In this document: in pieces, positions 47,638-55,940 of the stretch
Position numbering within the stretch: position 1 is the stretch's first letter
Layout: every line of letters starts with the position of its first letter
Source: Opitutus sp.
Lineage (GTDB): Bacteria; Verrucomicrobiota; Verrucomicrobiia; Opitutales; Opitutaceae
Assembly (NCBI GenBank): GCA_024998815.1
Contig: JACEUQ010000003.1
Coordinates: 323,900 to 387,899, forward strand
Direction: 5' to 3'
Length of the DNA: 64,000 nt
The notes under the pieces: generated by a model
Seen by the model: the letters and a program-made list of their open reading frames with translations, nothing else
The model's database searches: none
What the model was told of the DNA's origin: nothing
Program-made: the position numbers and the translations under genes

Positions 47638-48233
47638 GCAAAAAAAAAACCGCCCCTGCCGCGCCCGCCGCCCCCGCACGCGCTAAAAAGAAAGGCGCCA
47701 CAGCCAAACCGGCCGCCCCGGTTCGCGCCGCAACGACCTCGGAATGGGCACACGTATGGCAGTCGCCGATACACGGTCAGGGCATTCGGGCCAGCCGCGA
47801 TATCCCGTCCGGCACGCGCATCATGGAGTATGAGGGCGAACGCATCACCAAGGCCGAATCCGAGCGGCGCGATGCAGCCCGCGCGGCCCGCGAAGCCGAG
47901 GGCGGCGATGGGTGCGTTTATATTTTCGAGATCAATAAACGCCACGACCTCGACGGCCACATGGAGTGGAACACCGCACGCCTGATCAACCACTCCTGCG
48001 AGCCCAATTGCCAAAGCGAAAAAGTCCGCGGGCGCATCTGGATTTCCGCGCGCCGCGACATTGCCGCCGGCGAGGAACTCTCCTTCGACTACGGCTTCGA
48101 CGTGGAAAACTGGCGGCAGCACCCCTGCCGGTGCGGTTCGCCCAAGTGCGTGGGCTACATCGTGGCCAAAAGCCACCGCTGGCGCCTGCGCAAGCGCTTG
48201 GCCAAGCTGCGCCGCACCACCGCGAAGAAATAA
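47634..48233 (+). CDS. SET-domain protein lysine methyltransferase, eukaryote-like
   Basis: 199 residues. Residues 1-35 are a Lys/Ala/Pro-rich basic tail ([20 protein letters not shown]), resembling a histone tail or nucleic-acid-binding tail. The SET domain follows: [30 protein letters not shown] (NHS-CxPN) and [11 protein letters not shown] (catalytic Tyr), with post-SET cysteines [11 protein letters not shown] proteins methylate lysines, including histone-like proteins in chlamydiae. Overlaps the xth gene, so it is probably cotranscribed. Confidence 0.92.
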   Translation: MSKKKTAPAAPAAPARAKKKGATAKPAAPVRAATTSEWAHVWQSPIHGQGIRASRDIPSGTRIMEYEGERITKAESERRDAARAAREAEGGDGCVYIFEINKRHDLDGHMEWNTARLINHSCEPNCQSEKVRGRIWISARRDIAAGEELSFDYGFDVENWRQHPCRCGSPKCVGYIVAKSHRWRLRKRLAKLRRTTAKK

Positions 48234-48244
48234 ACCCACCACCC

Positions 48245-48751
48245 ATGCCCACAGCCCTCGCCCGGGAACTCAAAACCCTCTGCTTAAGCCACCAGCCGGC
48301 CCTGCGCCTTGCCGTGGCCGAGAGCCTGACCGGTGGCCGCGTCCAGGCCGCGATTACCGCCGTGCCGGGCGCGTCCGGCTTTTTTCTCGGTGGCATCACC
48401 GCCTACAGCATCGACCAAAAGGTTAAACTCCTCGGGGTAAAACGCGCGGCCGCGACCCCGGTTAACGGCGTGTCGGCCGCCGTCGCCACGCAGATGGCGC
48501 AAGGGGCGGTTCGCTTATTCGGGGCCGACATGGCGGTGGCCACCACCGGCTACGCCGAACCGGCGAAGGCGCAGGGGGTGGCCGAGGCGTTTGCCTATTG
48601 GGCGATCGCCCACCGCGTGAGCGCGCGCCGCTGGCGGGTGGTGACGGGGCGAGTGGTGTGCGCCGGCCTTAACCGCATCTCCGTGCAAAGCGCAGTCGCC
48701 GAAACCGTGCTCGCCGAGTGGGTCGCCTACCTAAAAACGCTGAAAAAGTAG
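48245..48751 (+). CDS. CinA C-terminal-like nicotinamide-nucleotide amidase
   Basis: 168 residues from ATG at 48245, 11 bases after the SET stop. AVAESLTGGRVQAAITAVPG (catalytic Ser region, normally AESCTGG), GGITAYSIDQKVKLLGV and TTGYAEP follow the PncC plan. The usual GDR motif is replaced by CAGLNRISVQ, so activity is less certain. The family deamidates NMN in NAD recycling. Confidence 0.82.
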   Translation: MPTALARELKTLCLSHQPALRLAVAESLTGGRVQAAITAVPGASGFFLGGITAYSIDQKVKLLGVKRAAATPVNGVSAAVATQMAQGAVRLFGADMAVATTGYAEPAKAQGVAEAFAYWAIAHRVSARRWRVVTGRVVCAGLNRISVQSAVAETVLAEWVAYLKTLKK

Positions 48752-48759
48752 CCCAGCCC

Positions 48760-48913
48760 TAGTAGCAGAGACTTGAATCTTGCCCGATTGAATTCTGAGG
48801 TAGTGCGGTGCTTTAGCCCGCAGGTTTGCAACGGATTGCCAACTGCCATTACCGATGCGGGCTGAAGCACCGCACTACGTTCGATCCGATTCTTTAAATG
48901 TTACTACCTACTA
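48760..48913. repeat. Small inverted-repeat element, copy 2
   Basis: Right end AATGTTACTACCTACTAG resembles the 17-bp end of the element at 20915. Inside is a strong hairpin, TAGTGCGGTGCTTTAGCCCG (48801-48820) with its complement ending at 48877. The same internal hairpin is at 61200-61274. No gene from 48752 to 49011; a TCC-loop hairpin follows at 48943-48977. Confidence 0.75.
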
Positions 48914-49011
48914 GAGTCTGAGCCACTTTGGGTTAGCTTTCGTGTCGGAGGCAGACTGGAAGTCTGCGCTACTTTTTTCGATCAGCCCGAGTCCCCCGTT
49001 TTCCCCATTTC

Positions 49012-50643
49012 ATGGCCAAGCCCAAACCCACCCACCCGATTGCCTGGTTTCTTGTGCGCCGCCTTGCGGGCCTGAAACGCGGTGCGGAGCGCCTCTGCCC
49101 TGTTCTCTGGCTGCGCCTGATCCTCACGCTGTTCGGCATCCTCGGCCAACTCGCCCCGTGGCTGGCGATCCGCACCCTGACCCTGTGGATTCCGGCCCCG
49201 GGCGACTTTTCCCCCGCGCTCAATCGGCTCCTCTGGGGCCTGCCCGTTTATGGGTTTTGGTGCGGGTTTTCCACGTATTGGGTGCGCGACTATTGCCAGC
49301 TGTGGGTGGCGGTCGTGTGGGCCGGTTTGCTGCTGTTCGGCGGCATGTTGGCTTTGGGCCAAACCCAGCTTCGGCAGCGACTGCGCGTGCGGTATCCGCT
49401 GCCGGGCGCGGTGACCCAGGGCTTGGGGGCGGCGAGCTTACTGGTGGTGGCGAGCTGCGCGGCCGCCCTCATTTACGTTTCCCCGATCGAATTTTTTCGC
49501 GGAAACGCCCCCGATTTTTCCCGGTTCACCCCCGCCCAATTGGAGGAAAAATTAACCGACGACGAACAGAAGCTGGCCGTGGTGCTCGCCGAACTGGCGA
49601 GCTTCAACACCGAAGAAGTTGCAGCGCCGTCAACGCCAACGGCCAGCGCCAGTTGGACCGAATCGACCTCGGCCGCCGCCGCCGCCTCAGCGTCGCTGGC
49701 ACCTCTGCAACGCCAAGCGCGCGTACTGCGTTACCACACCACCTTGCGGCGCCTGGCTTGGGGCCACCAAAATCACACCCGTCTCGGCGATGAAACCAGC
49801 CGACTTCGCGCCCAGACATTGCAGTTAACCGCCGCGGCAGCCGCCAGTAACCTCGCCAACCGTTGGAACCTGCGGCTCGACGACGCGGCGCGGGCGGAAT
49901 TGTTCACGCCCCTGGCACCGCGCGAACCCAAGCACGGCAAGGCGTTAATCACTCCCGAATGGGTGGAAAAAGTGCGGCCGTTTCTCCAGCCAGGCGACAT
50001 CCTGCTCACCAAAGCCAACGGCTATCGCGCCACCGGACACCTGCCCGGCGCGTGGTCGCAACTCTCACTTTACGTCGGCACGACCGGGCAATTGGAGCAA
50101 AGCGCGCTCGATCAAGACATGCGCGTCCAGCGGCACTTAGAAAAACTCGCCACACCCGAAGCCAGCGGACACCACGCGGCGGTCATCAGCGTAGAAGGAA
50201 ATGGGGTAGGGTTGACCTCACTTGAGCGCACGATCGGCGAGGCGGATTCGGTGGCAGTGCTGCGGCCCAAGCTGCGTCCGGTCCAGCGCCTAGAAATGGT
50301 GGCGCGGGCTTTTGACCAGGTGGGAAAACCCTACGACTACGATTTTGATTTCGCCCATGCGGATAAGGTTTTGTGCAGCGAATTGGTTGCACGCGCGCTG
50401 GAGGGGTTTGTGGATTTCCCACTGCACAGTGTCGGCGGTCAACCCGTGCTCACGGGGGACGGGCTCGTGGAGTATTGGGCTGAGGGTGAAGGCGGGCCAA
50501 AGCTAGAGTTCGTCGCCTATGTGATCGGCGACGAAGCCACCGCTGAGTGCAACTGGGCCAGTCCGGGGGATTTGGCGGTGGGTCGGCGGACCGTGGGCAA
50601 TGGCGAGTTGCAACTCATCTACGACGCCCCGCTTAAACCGTAA
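49012..50643 (+). CDS. Membrane protein with YiiX-like permuted NlpC/P60 domain
   Basis: 543 residues. Four hydrophobic helices in the first 165 residues (33-55, 78-95, 100-122, 140-160), an Ala/Ser-rich linker and helical region (165-300), then from about 320 LQPGDILLTKANGYRATGH and PGAWSQLSLYVG, and later DYDFDFAHADKVLCSELVARAL with the catalytic Cys. The His usually found at WsHv/WpHa is Gln here. The fold is common in lipid- or peptide-modifying hydrolases. Role unknown, probably periplasmic face. Confidence 0.75.
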   Translation: MAKPKPTHPIAWFLVRRLAGLKRGAERLCPVLWLRLILTLFGILGQLAPWLAIRTLTLWIPAPGDFSPALNRLLWGLPVYGFWCGFSTYWVRDYCQLWVAVVWAGLLLFGGMLALGQTQLRQRLRVRYPLPGAVTQGLGAASLLVVASCAAALIYVSPIEFFRGNAPDFSRFTPAQLEEKLTDDEQKLAVVLAELASFNTEEVAAPSTPTASASWTESTSAAAAASASLAPLQRQARVLRYHTTLRRLAWGHQNHTRLGDETSRLRAQTLQLTAAAAASNLANRWNLRLDDAARAELFTPLAPREPKHGKALITPEWVEKVRPFLQPGDILLTKANGYRATGHLPGAWSQLSLYVGTTGQLEQSALDQDMRVQRHLEKLATPEASGHHAAVISVEGNGVGLTSLERTIGEADSVAVLRPKLRPVQRLEMVARAFDQVGKPYDYDFDFAHADKVLCSELVARALEGFVDFPLHSVGGQPVLTGDGLVEYWAEGEGGPKLEFVAYVIGDEATAECNWASPGDLAVGRRTVGNGELQLIYDAPLKP

Positions 50644-50884
50644 CGAGATCGGGGTGGTGAGCGGGTTTGAGGCACAGCACGGACGACACGGAGGTCAAAG
50701 GCGCACTCCAGCCTTAATCCCCCGAACGTGGCCTTGAGCGTGAGCTCAAGGATGCAGGCGCCCCGCCGCCAGAAAAAGCACCTCGTGCTCACGCACGAAG
50801 CCACGCCAAGCCAAAGCCTCGCCGGGCAAAGGCCAACTCCAGCCTTAACCCGCCCGAACGTGGCCTTGAGCGTGAGCTCAAGGT
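50644..50884. repeat. TCAC-loop hairpin cluster upstream of R1d
   Basis: CCTTGAGCGTGAGCTCAAGG near 50732 and 50862, and the TCGTGC-TCAC-GCACGA variant near 50784. Arrangement is like 44840-44990. No gene. Confidence 0.8.
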
Positions 50885-51078
50885 CTGGAGTTTGGCCGTT
50901 TAACTGAATTCCGAAGTTCAAGCCAACCACAGATTACACAGATTGCACAGATACAATCCCTTAGGAGGTAAACGGACTCAGCTTGATCCCCTTTTTTTCA
51001 TCCTGTCTTCAAATTCAGTAACACTCTGTTATCTGTGCTCATCTGTGAATTCCGTGGTTAAAACTTCGGCGTTCAGGT

Positions 51079-53070
51079 GTGCGACCATGAAACTAACAAC
51101 CATAACAGTGAAAGTCTGTTCGGCCGAATTTAACGATTCGCGGTCGAAGGGCCCGGTCACGGATGCAGGCCGCGAGGCCTCGCCGGAAAGCACGACCGTG
51201 TGCCCGAACCAGTCAGCCGCAACGAAGGTGAACCCCATCCAATGAGCTCCGTTACCGAAACAACCGACGAGTCCAGCCGCTACCTGAACGGTGAAGCCTG
51301 CAAGGATCGGAAAAGGCAGTCTCGCAAAGACGTAGGACCTAAATCGTTGATTTCCGATCAACACGTCGGCGGAGTCAGCGGGGGCGGCGGGGTGGGAAAG
51401 GTCGTTAGGTTAAGTGGTGAGACCTGCGGCGGTGGGGCGTCTTGCGATGCCTCAACCACCGGCACAAGCGCGGCAAAACCTCGTAAGGCCGGACGGGCCG
51501 TGGCAGGAGTCGGAGACCTCCATAGTAGTGATGATCTAGCGGACATTAAAACCGCCGGGGAGCGAAGGGAGGGCACTTGTTCCCACGCATCACAGAGCGG
51601 CAAAGGACCCGACGATGGCTGGGGTGATGAACTCTGGATAAAAACGTCACCGAAGGTTCGGAAGCTGCAACGTGTGCTATATCGGAAAGCAAAAGCGGAG
51701 CCGCATTGGCGGTTCTATAGTTTGTATGGAGAGCTGTATCGGCAGGACATTCTGTCGGATGCGCTCGATCAGGTGATCGCCAATGACGGCGTGCCGGGAG
51801 TGGACGGGTTCGAGGTGGAAACGCTCGTAAAGAACGAAGCCTATCGGGCGGCATGGCTGCTTGCGCTGGCGGAGGAAATGCGAACGAAAACCTACCGACC
51901 CAGTCCGGTCCTGCGCGTCTATATATGGAAGGATCAGGCCAGGACCAAACGTCGTGCGCTGGGCATCCCCACGGTAAAAGACCGTGTGGTGCAAAGTGCG
52001 GCGGCGATCGTGTTGCAACCCATCTGGGAGGCGGACTTCCATGACCACTCCTACGCCTACCGACCGAAACGCCGGACCCATCATGCGATGGACAAAGTTA
52101 AAGAGGCCCTGCTGAGCGGAAAGGTGGAGGTGGTGGACGCGGATTTATCGAGCTACTTCGATATGATCCCGCACCGCGAACTCCTGCAATTGGTGGCCAA
52201 ACGGGTGAGCGATGGGAGCGTGTTGCGTTTAATAAAAACGTGGCTGCGCGCACCCATCGTGGAAGAGGACCGGGACACGGGGTGCCGCAAGGTGAGCGCG
52301 AACCGGTGTGGCACGCCACAAGGCGGAGTTATATCGCCTCTGCTGGCGAACCTCTACCTCAACGACCTCGATCATGCGGTGAATGAGAAGTGCGAACAAA
52401 AGCCGACGATGGTGCGTTACGCCGACGACCTCCTGATCCTGTGCAAACCGGGTCAAGGGGCGGGGCTGCAAACGCGACTGAAACGGTGGCTGGAGGCACG
52501 TAAGTTAAAGCTCAACGAAGAGAAAACCCGACTGGTGGATACACGAAAGGAAGGCTTTGAGTTCCTCGGTTTTTCCGTCGCATGGCGGCAAGGCATGAAG
52601 AGCAAACGAAGGTATCCGCACGTGGAACCCAGTGCGAAAAGTCTGGCCAAGTTACGCGACAAAGTGCGGATGGAGCTAGATGTGCGAACGCGCAACCAAC
52701 CGGCGGTGGCGGTGGTCCGCAAGGTCAACCAAATCACTCGCGGTTGGGCGACGGCGTTTCATTACGGCAACAGCACGCACGTGTTTAGTAACCAGCAGGC
52801 TTTTGTGCGCAACCGGTTGCGGCGGTGGCTGTGGCGAAAGTATAGCCGCACCCACGGACTCTTTCGAGTTCTTCACCGACGACCGTTTGCATGGTCAATA
52901 CAAACTATGGCACTGGCCGCTTACGGCGGCTTGGAAGCAATGAACTCCGCTGAAACCAAACCGAAAGAATGGGGACTCGGTAAGCCGTGTGCGGGAAAAC
53001 CGCTTGCACGGTTTGACGAGGGGGAGGGTCGCGCTGACGGGTTACCGACGCGCGGCTCTCTCTACTCTAC
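51079..53070 (+). mobile_element. Group II intron, complete
   Basis: 1,992 bp. The 5' end is GTGCGACC (GUGYG class) and the 3' end CTACTCTAC (AY). Boundaries are set by comparison with empty R1 copies. It contains a reverse transcriptase/maturase gene and a recognisable domain V. It sits in the sense orientation of R1 after GTTCAGGT; the truncated intron at 13993 sits after ATTCAGGT of another R1 site, so both chose similar targets. Confidence 0.92.
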
Positions 53071-53074
53071 TTAA
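51242..53074 (+). CDS. ltrA: Group II intron reverse transcriptase/maturase
   Basis: 610 residues from ATG at 51242. The first 120 or so residues are low-complexity and probably read through ribozyme domains; the conserved protein starts near WIKTSPKVRKLQRVLYRKAK. RT blocks: RRALGIPTVKDRVVQ, AYRPKRRTHHAMD, DADLSSYFDMIPH, CGTPQGGVISPLLANLYL and the catalytic VRYADDLLILC. The maturase X region includes VRKVNQITRGWATAFHYGNS. The frame continues through domain V and VI and stops at TAA in the 3' exon. No HNH endonuclease domain is visible. The true start is uncertain. Confidence 0.9.
   Translation: MSSVTETTDESSRYLNGEACKDRKRQSRKDVGPKSLISDQHVGGVSGGGGVGKVVRLSGETCGGGASCDASTTGTSAAKPRKAGRAVAGVGDLHSSDDLADIKTAGERREGTCSHASQSGKGPDDGWGDELWIKTSPKVRKLQRVLYRKAKAEPHWRFYSLYGELYRQDILSDALDQVIANDGVPGVDGFEVETLVKNEAYRAAWLLALAEEMRTKTYRPSPVLRVYIWKDQARTKRRALGIPTVKDRVVQSAAAIVLQPIWEADFHDHSYAYRPKRRTHHAMDKVKEALLSGKVEVVDADLSSYFDMIPHRELLQLVAKRVSDGSVLRLIKTWLRAPIVEEDRDTGCRKVSANRCGTPQGGVISPLLANLYLNDLDHAVNEKCEQKPTMVRYADDLLILCKPGQGAGLQTRLKRWLEARKLKLNEEKTRLVDTRKEGFEFLGFSVAWRQGMKSKRRYPHVEPSAKSLAKLRDKVRMELDVRTRNQPAVAVVRKVNQITRGWATAFHYGNSTHVFSNQQAFVRNRLRRWLWRKYSRTHGLFRVLHRRPFAWSIQTMALAAYGGLEAMNSAETKPKEWGLGKPCAGKPLARFDEGEGRADGLPTRGSLYST
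52981..53014 (+). ncRNA. Group II intron domain V
   Basis: A 34-nt hairpin: AAGCCGTG pairs with CACGGTTT, inner stem GCGG/CCGC with a GAAA tetraloop, and the catalytic AGC triad at 52983-52985. This is the core of the splicing ribozyme. Domain VI follows to 53070. Confidence 0.88.
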
Positions 53075-53476
53075 CTCGTGCCAAGAACCATACAGGTGCT
53101 GCGCATCATGTATGGCGATCTGAGCTGATCACTCCGGAGAGTTTCGCAGACTTCGCAACAGCCACCCGCACGTCCACGAACGCATCGAAACCCATGCCGT
53201 TGCTACCTGCGGTACGCTTCTACCTTAGCTGGGGGGACGGATCTCAACTCGTTTTGGGGCCAAACTCCAGGCCTTGAGCGTGAGCTCAAGGATGCAGGCG
53301 CCCCTTCGTCCCCAGAAAAAGCACCTCGTGCTCACGCACGAAGCCACGCCGGACACAAAACCACGCCAAGCCAAAGCCACACGAACTTCACCCGGGAGAC
53401 GTGCCTTTGCCCATCGCGCACTCCGGCCCAAAATCCGCGTTTTTTTAGCCTACCCGCGGCGTGTTGGAGCTTACAC

Positions 53477-54352
53477 TCAGTACTGCACGCTTTTGCCGAA
53501 ATAACTGAGCATCCAGTACTCTTTCCACACCCGATAACGCCCTTCGTGGCTGATTTTGCCGAATTCTTCGCGGTCAGCCTGCGGAAATAAAAAGCCGAGC
53601 TCCGTGTTGATTTTCTCCAACTCACGCTGCTGACCGTTGAGGTCGGTGAGCGGGTCACTCGTCCAAGGCACGATTTGTTCGTTGCCGCGGGCTAGGCGCT
53701 CGCGGTGGGTTTTCACCAGCCCGGCTAGCGAGCGCCGCCACGGGTGACGCGAAACCAGCCAGTTTTCAGGATAAAAGCCACCAAAGGGGATGTGGAGATT
53801 GTCGGTCACATACCGGCAACCACTGACGGTATTTGTGGAAAGGCTAAAACAGGCCGCCATCGCACCGTTACCTTGCGGCAAAAAGGTGATCTGCAGGCGT
53901 ACTCCAGAATCGGCGTCCTGGTACACGCACACGCGTAAAAAAAGGCTAGAGCCGACTTCCGCTTTGAGCGTCTGGACTTGTTTAAAGCCATTCGCACGCA
54001 ACCATTCACGTAATTTGATAAACCGCTCGACCGTGGGCCATTCTTCGCCGCTTTGATTGGCCGAAAAGCGGGGGAAAAGTGGCATCGGGCTCACACTCAA
54101 CGCGTGAATCGCCAGCCAGTTGTACACGGTTTCGAGTAAAAACCAGACGAGGAAAAAGCCGGCCACCAGCACAAAGTAGGAGCGGTCAGTCCAACCCAAA
54201 TCCTGAACAATCGCCGCCCCGCCAAACGCAAAAATAAACCAGCGCAACCAACGATTGATAATCGTTAAGGCAGGCAACCCTTGGCGTTGGTTAAGTTGCA
54301 ACAACACCAATGAGAGAATAATAGCCGTCAGCAGTGCGTAATCAGAAATCAT
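53477..54352 (-). CDS. Conserved-looking membrane-anchored protein of unknown function
   Basis: 291 residues. Three hydrophobic helices in the first 85 residues (about 5-20, 33-50, 58-82), then a soluble domain with FIKLREWLRANGFKQVQTLK and alternating strands, ending GRYRVWKEYWMLSYFGKSV. The soluble part has a mixed alpha/beta look. No known motif recognised. Same strand as dnaN but separated by a terminator. Confidence 0.65.
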   Translation of the reverse strand: MISDYALLTAIILSLVLLQLNQRQGLPALTIINRWLRWFIFAFGGAAIVQDLGWTDRSYFVLVAGFFLVWFLLETVYNWLAIHALSVSPMPLFPRFSANQSGEEWPTVERFIKLREWLRANGFKQVQTLKAEVGSSLFLRVCVYQDADSGVRLQITFLPQGNGAMAACFSLSTNTVSGCRYVTDNLHIPFGGFYPENWLVSRHPWRRSLAGLVKTHRERLARGNEQIVPWTSDPLTDLNGQQRELEKINTELGFLFPQADREEFGKISHEGRYRVWKEYWMLSYFGKSVQY

Positions 54353-54510
54353 GGAAAATAGGCTCTAGAAAAAGGGGGAGCGGGTAAATTAGGGGCCTGA
54401 AGTGGGGATTTGAAATTACGTTCTAAAGTAGCGCGGACTTCCTGTCTGCCTTCGATGCAGATGCAGGTTGGGAAACCTGAGCTACTTTCAGAATTGTGGT
54501 GGCGCTTAAG
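54353..54510. repeat. Degenerate TCC-loop hairpin pair
   Basis: TAAAGTAGCGCGGACTTCCTGTCTGCC (in part 54423-54450) and a distant GAGCTACTTTC near 54478 form the diverged ends of the paired hairpin unit seen at 29605. No gene. Confidence 0.55.
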
Positions 54511-54540
54511 AACAAGAAAACCCGACGGGTCACGTCGGGC
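54511..54540 (-). terminator. Rho-independent terminator of dnaN
   Basis: On the minus strand CCCGAC-GTGACCC-GTCGGG is followed by TTTTCTTGTTC, 32 bases after the dnaN stop. Confidence 0.7.
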
Positions 54541-54571
54541 CTTCGGAAACACTCGTTACGTTTACGCAGTT

Positions 54572-55693
54572 TTACAACCGCACCGGCATGATCACGCAGA
54601 TAAAGTTTTCCAGGGTTTTAAACACCCCGGGGCTTACTTCGTCTTTCAACTCAAAGAAGACTTCGTCCTTCGTCAGCGCTTTGAGAGGATCGATCACAAA
54701 GGCTGGATTAAACGCAACTTGCAGGTCAGGACCGCTATAGGCGATCGCCATGGACTCGTGGGCCTCGCCGAAATCAGGGCTTTGCGCGGTGACTTCCAAG
54801 AGGTTGCTGGTGAGTTTGATCTTTACCGAGTTGGATTTTTCCGAGGTCACGAGGGCGGCGCGGTGCACGCACTCGAGGAACAACTCGCGCTCCAACTTGA
54901 TCCGCTGGTGGGTCTCCTTGGGGATGACTTGCTGATAATTCGGGTAATTGCCCTCAACGACCTTGGAATAAAGATAGATCGAGTCGACCAGACCGCTGGA
55001 GTCCTTGTCGGTATTAATCTGAAAGGAGGCGCGGCGGTCATTAAACGCGATTTTAAGCTTCTCCCCCTTGTCCAGCATGCGGGTGAGCTCGGAAACCGTC
55101 TTAGCGGGCAGGATGATGCTTCCAGCGTTCTCTGGCGGGACCTCGAGATCCTTAGAAATGAGCGCAAGGCGACGGCCATCGGTAGCCACCAGGTTCAATT
55201 TACCATCACGGAAGTTGAAATAAACGCCGTTGAGGATATAGCGGGTCTCGTCGCTGGACTGGGCGTAGGAGACGCTCTTGAGCATCGAGGTGAGTTCGGC
55301 CTGTTCGAGGGTGAAGTTCTTCTCGTCGCCGAACTCGGGCAGGGGAGGGAACTCTTCTTTGCCGATGCCAACGATTTTGAAGGTGGACCCGCCCGAGCTG
55401 AGCTTAACTTGGTGGTTGGGTGTGGCGTCGAAGGTAACGTCGATGTTGGGCAGTTCGCGCACGATGGTGGCGAGGCGCTTGACCGGCAGGGTGACTGCGC
55501 CGCCCTCTTTGACCTCGGCTTTGATCTTACAGCGAATGCCGAGATCGAGATTGGTGGTGGTCAGGCAAATGTAGTCCTTCTCGGCCTCTATCAACACGTT
55601 GCTCAAGATGGGCATGGTTGCCTTGGAGCCGACGACATTGAGGACCTGGGCGAGGCCATTGCTGAAGTGATCGCGGTTGATCTTGAATTTCAT
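54572..55693 (-). CDS. dnaN: DNA polymerase III beta subunit (sliding clamp)
   Basis: 373 residues, normal length, three DnaN domains. Starts [19 protein letters not shown]; typical motifs are [32 protein letters not shown] and the C-terminal IMPVRL. It forms the ring clamp that holds polymerases on DNA. dnaA is not adjacent, unlike in many bacteria; instead pssA lies upstream. A DnaA box stands 190 bases upstream of the start. Confidence 0.97.
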   Translation of the reverse strand: MKFKINRDHFSNGLAQVLNVVGSKATMPILSNVLIEAEKDYICLTTTNLDLGIRCKIKAEVKEGGAVTLPVKRLATIVRELPNIDVTFDATPNHQVKLSSGGSTFKIVGIGKEEFPPLPEFGDEKNFTLEQAELTSMLKSVSYAQSSDETRYILNGVYFNFRDGKLNLVATDGRRLALISKDLEVPPENAGSIILPAKTVSELTRMLDKGEKLKIAFNDRRASFQINTDKDSSGLVDSIYLYSKVVEGNYPNYQQVIPKETHQRIKLERELFLECVHRAALVTSEKSNSVKIKLTSNLLEVTAQSPDFGEAHESMAIAYSGPDLQVAFNPAFVIDPLKALTKDEVFFELKDEVSPGVFKTLENFICVIMPVRL

Positions 55694-55884
55694 GGAAAGA
55701 GGGGGGCGTGGAAACGCGATAAAGGGGAAATTAACAAAGGATAAAATATACCTAGTTCAATGATATATGTTATCCGTCTTATTATGGTCTGCGAATAACT
55801 GGAATAACCGGCGAACTATGGGTGCTAAAAGCGAGTTTGCGGCACCGTGAAAAACCTTCGGCAAGGCGACTAACAAGCAAGGGG

Positions 55885-55893
55885 TTATCCACA
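55885..55893 (+). promoter_or_regulatory. DnaA box upstream of dnaN
   Basis: TTATCCACA is a perfect consensus DnaA box. A looser TTATCCGTC is at 55770-55778 beside an A/T-rich tract (55730-55790), and TTATTGGTCGG is repeated at 55903 and 55914. The set could be dnaN regulation by DnaA or part of an origin. The intergenic stretch 55694-55940 has no gene. Confidence 0.55.
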
Positions 55894-55940
55894 GGTGCGG
55901 AGTTATTGGTCGGTTATTGGTCGGTTGGTCTCAAAGCTAC

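Larger units (their letters stand above)
50885..53270 (+). repeat. Repeat R1, copy d, carrying the complete group II intron
   Basis: Left end CTGGAGTTTGGCC at 50885, right end CCAAACTCCAG at 53270. The intron occupies 51079-53070. Comparing with R1a and R1b (uninterrupted at this point) gives the joined exon reading TTCAGGT then TTAACTCG. It is followed by another TCAC-loop hairpin at 53272-53291. Confidence 0.85.
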
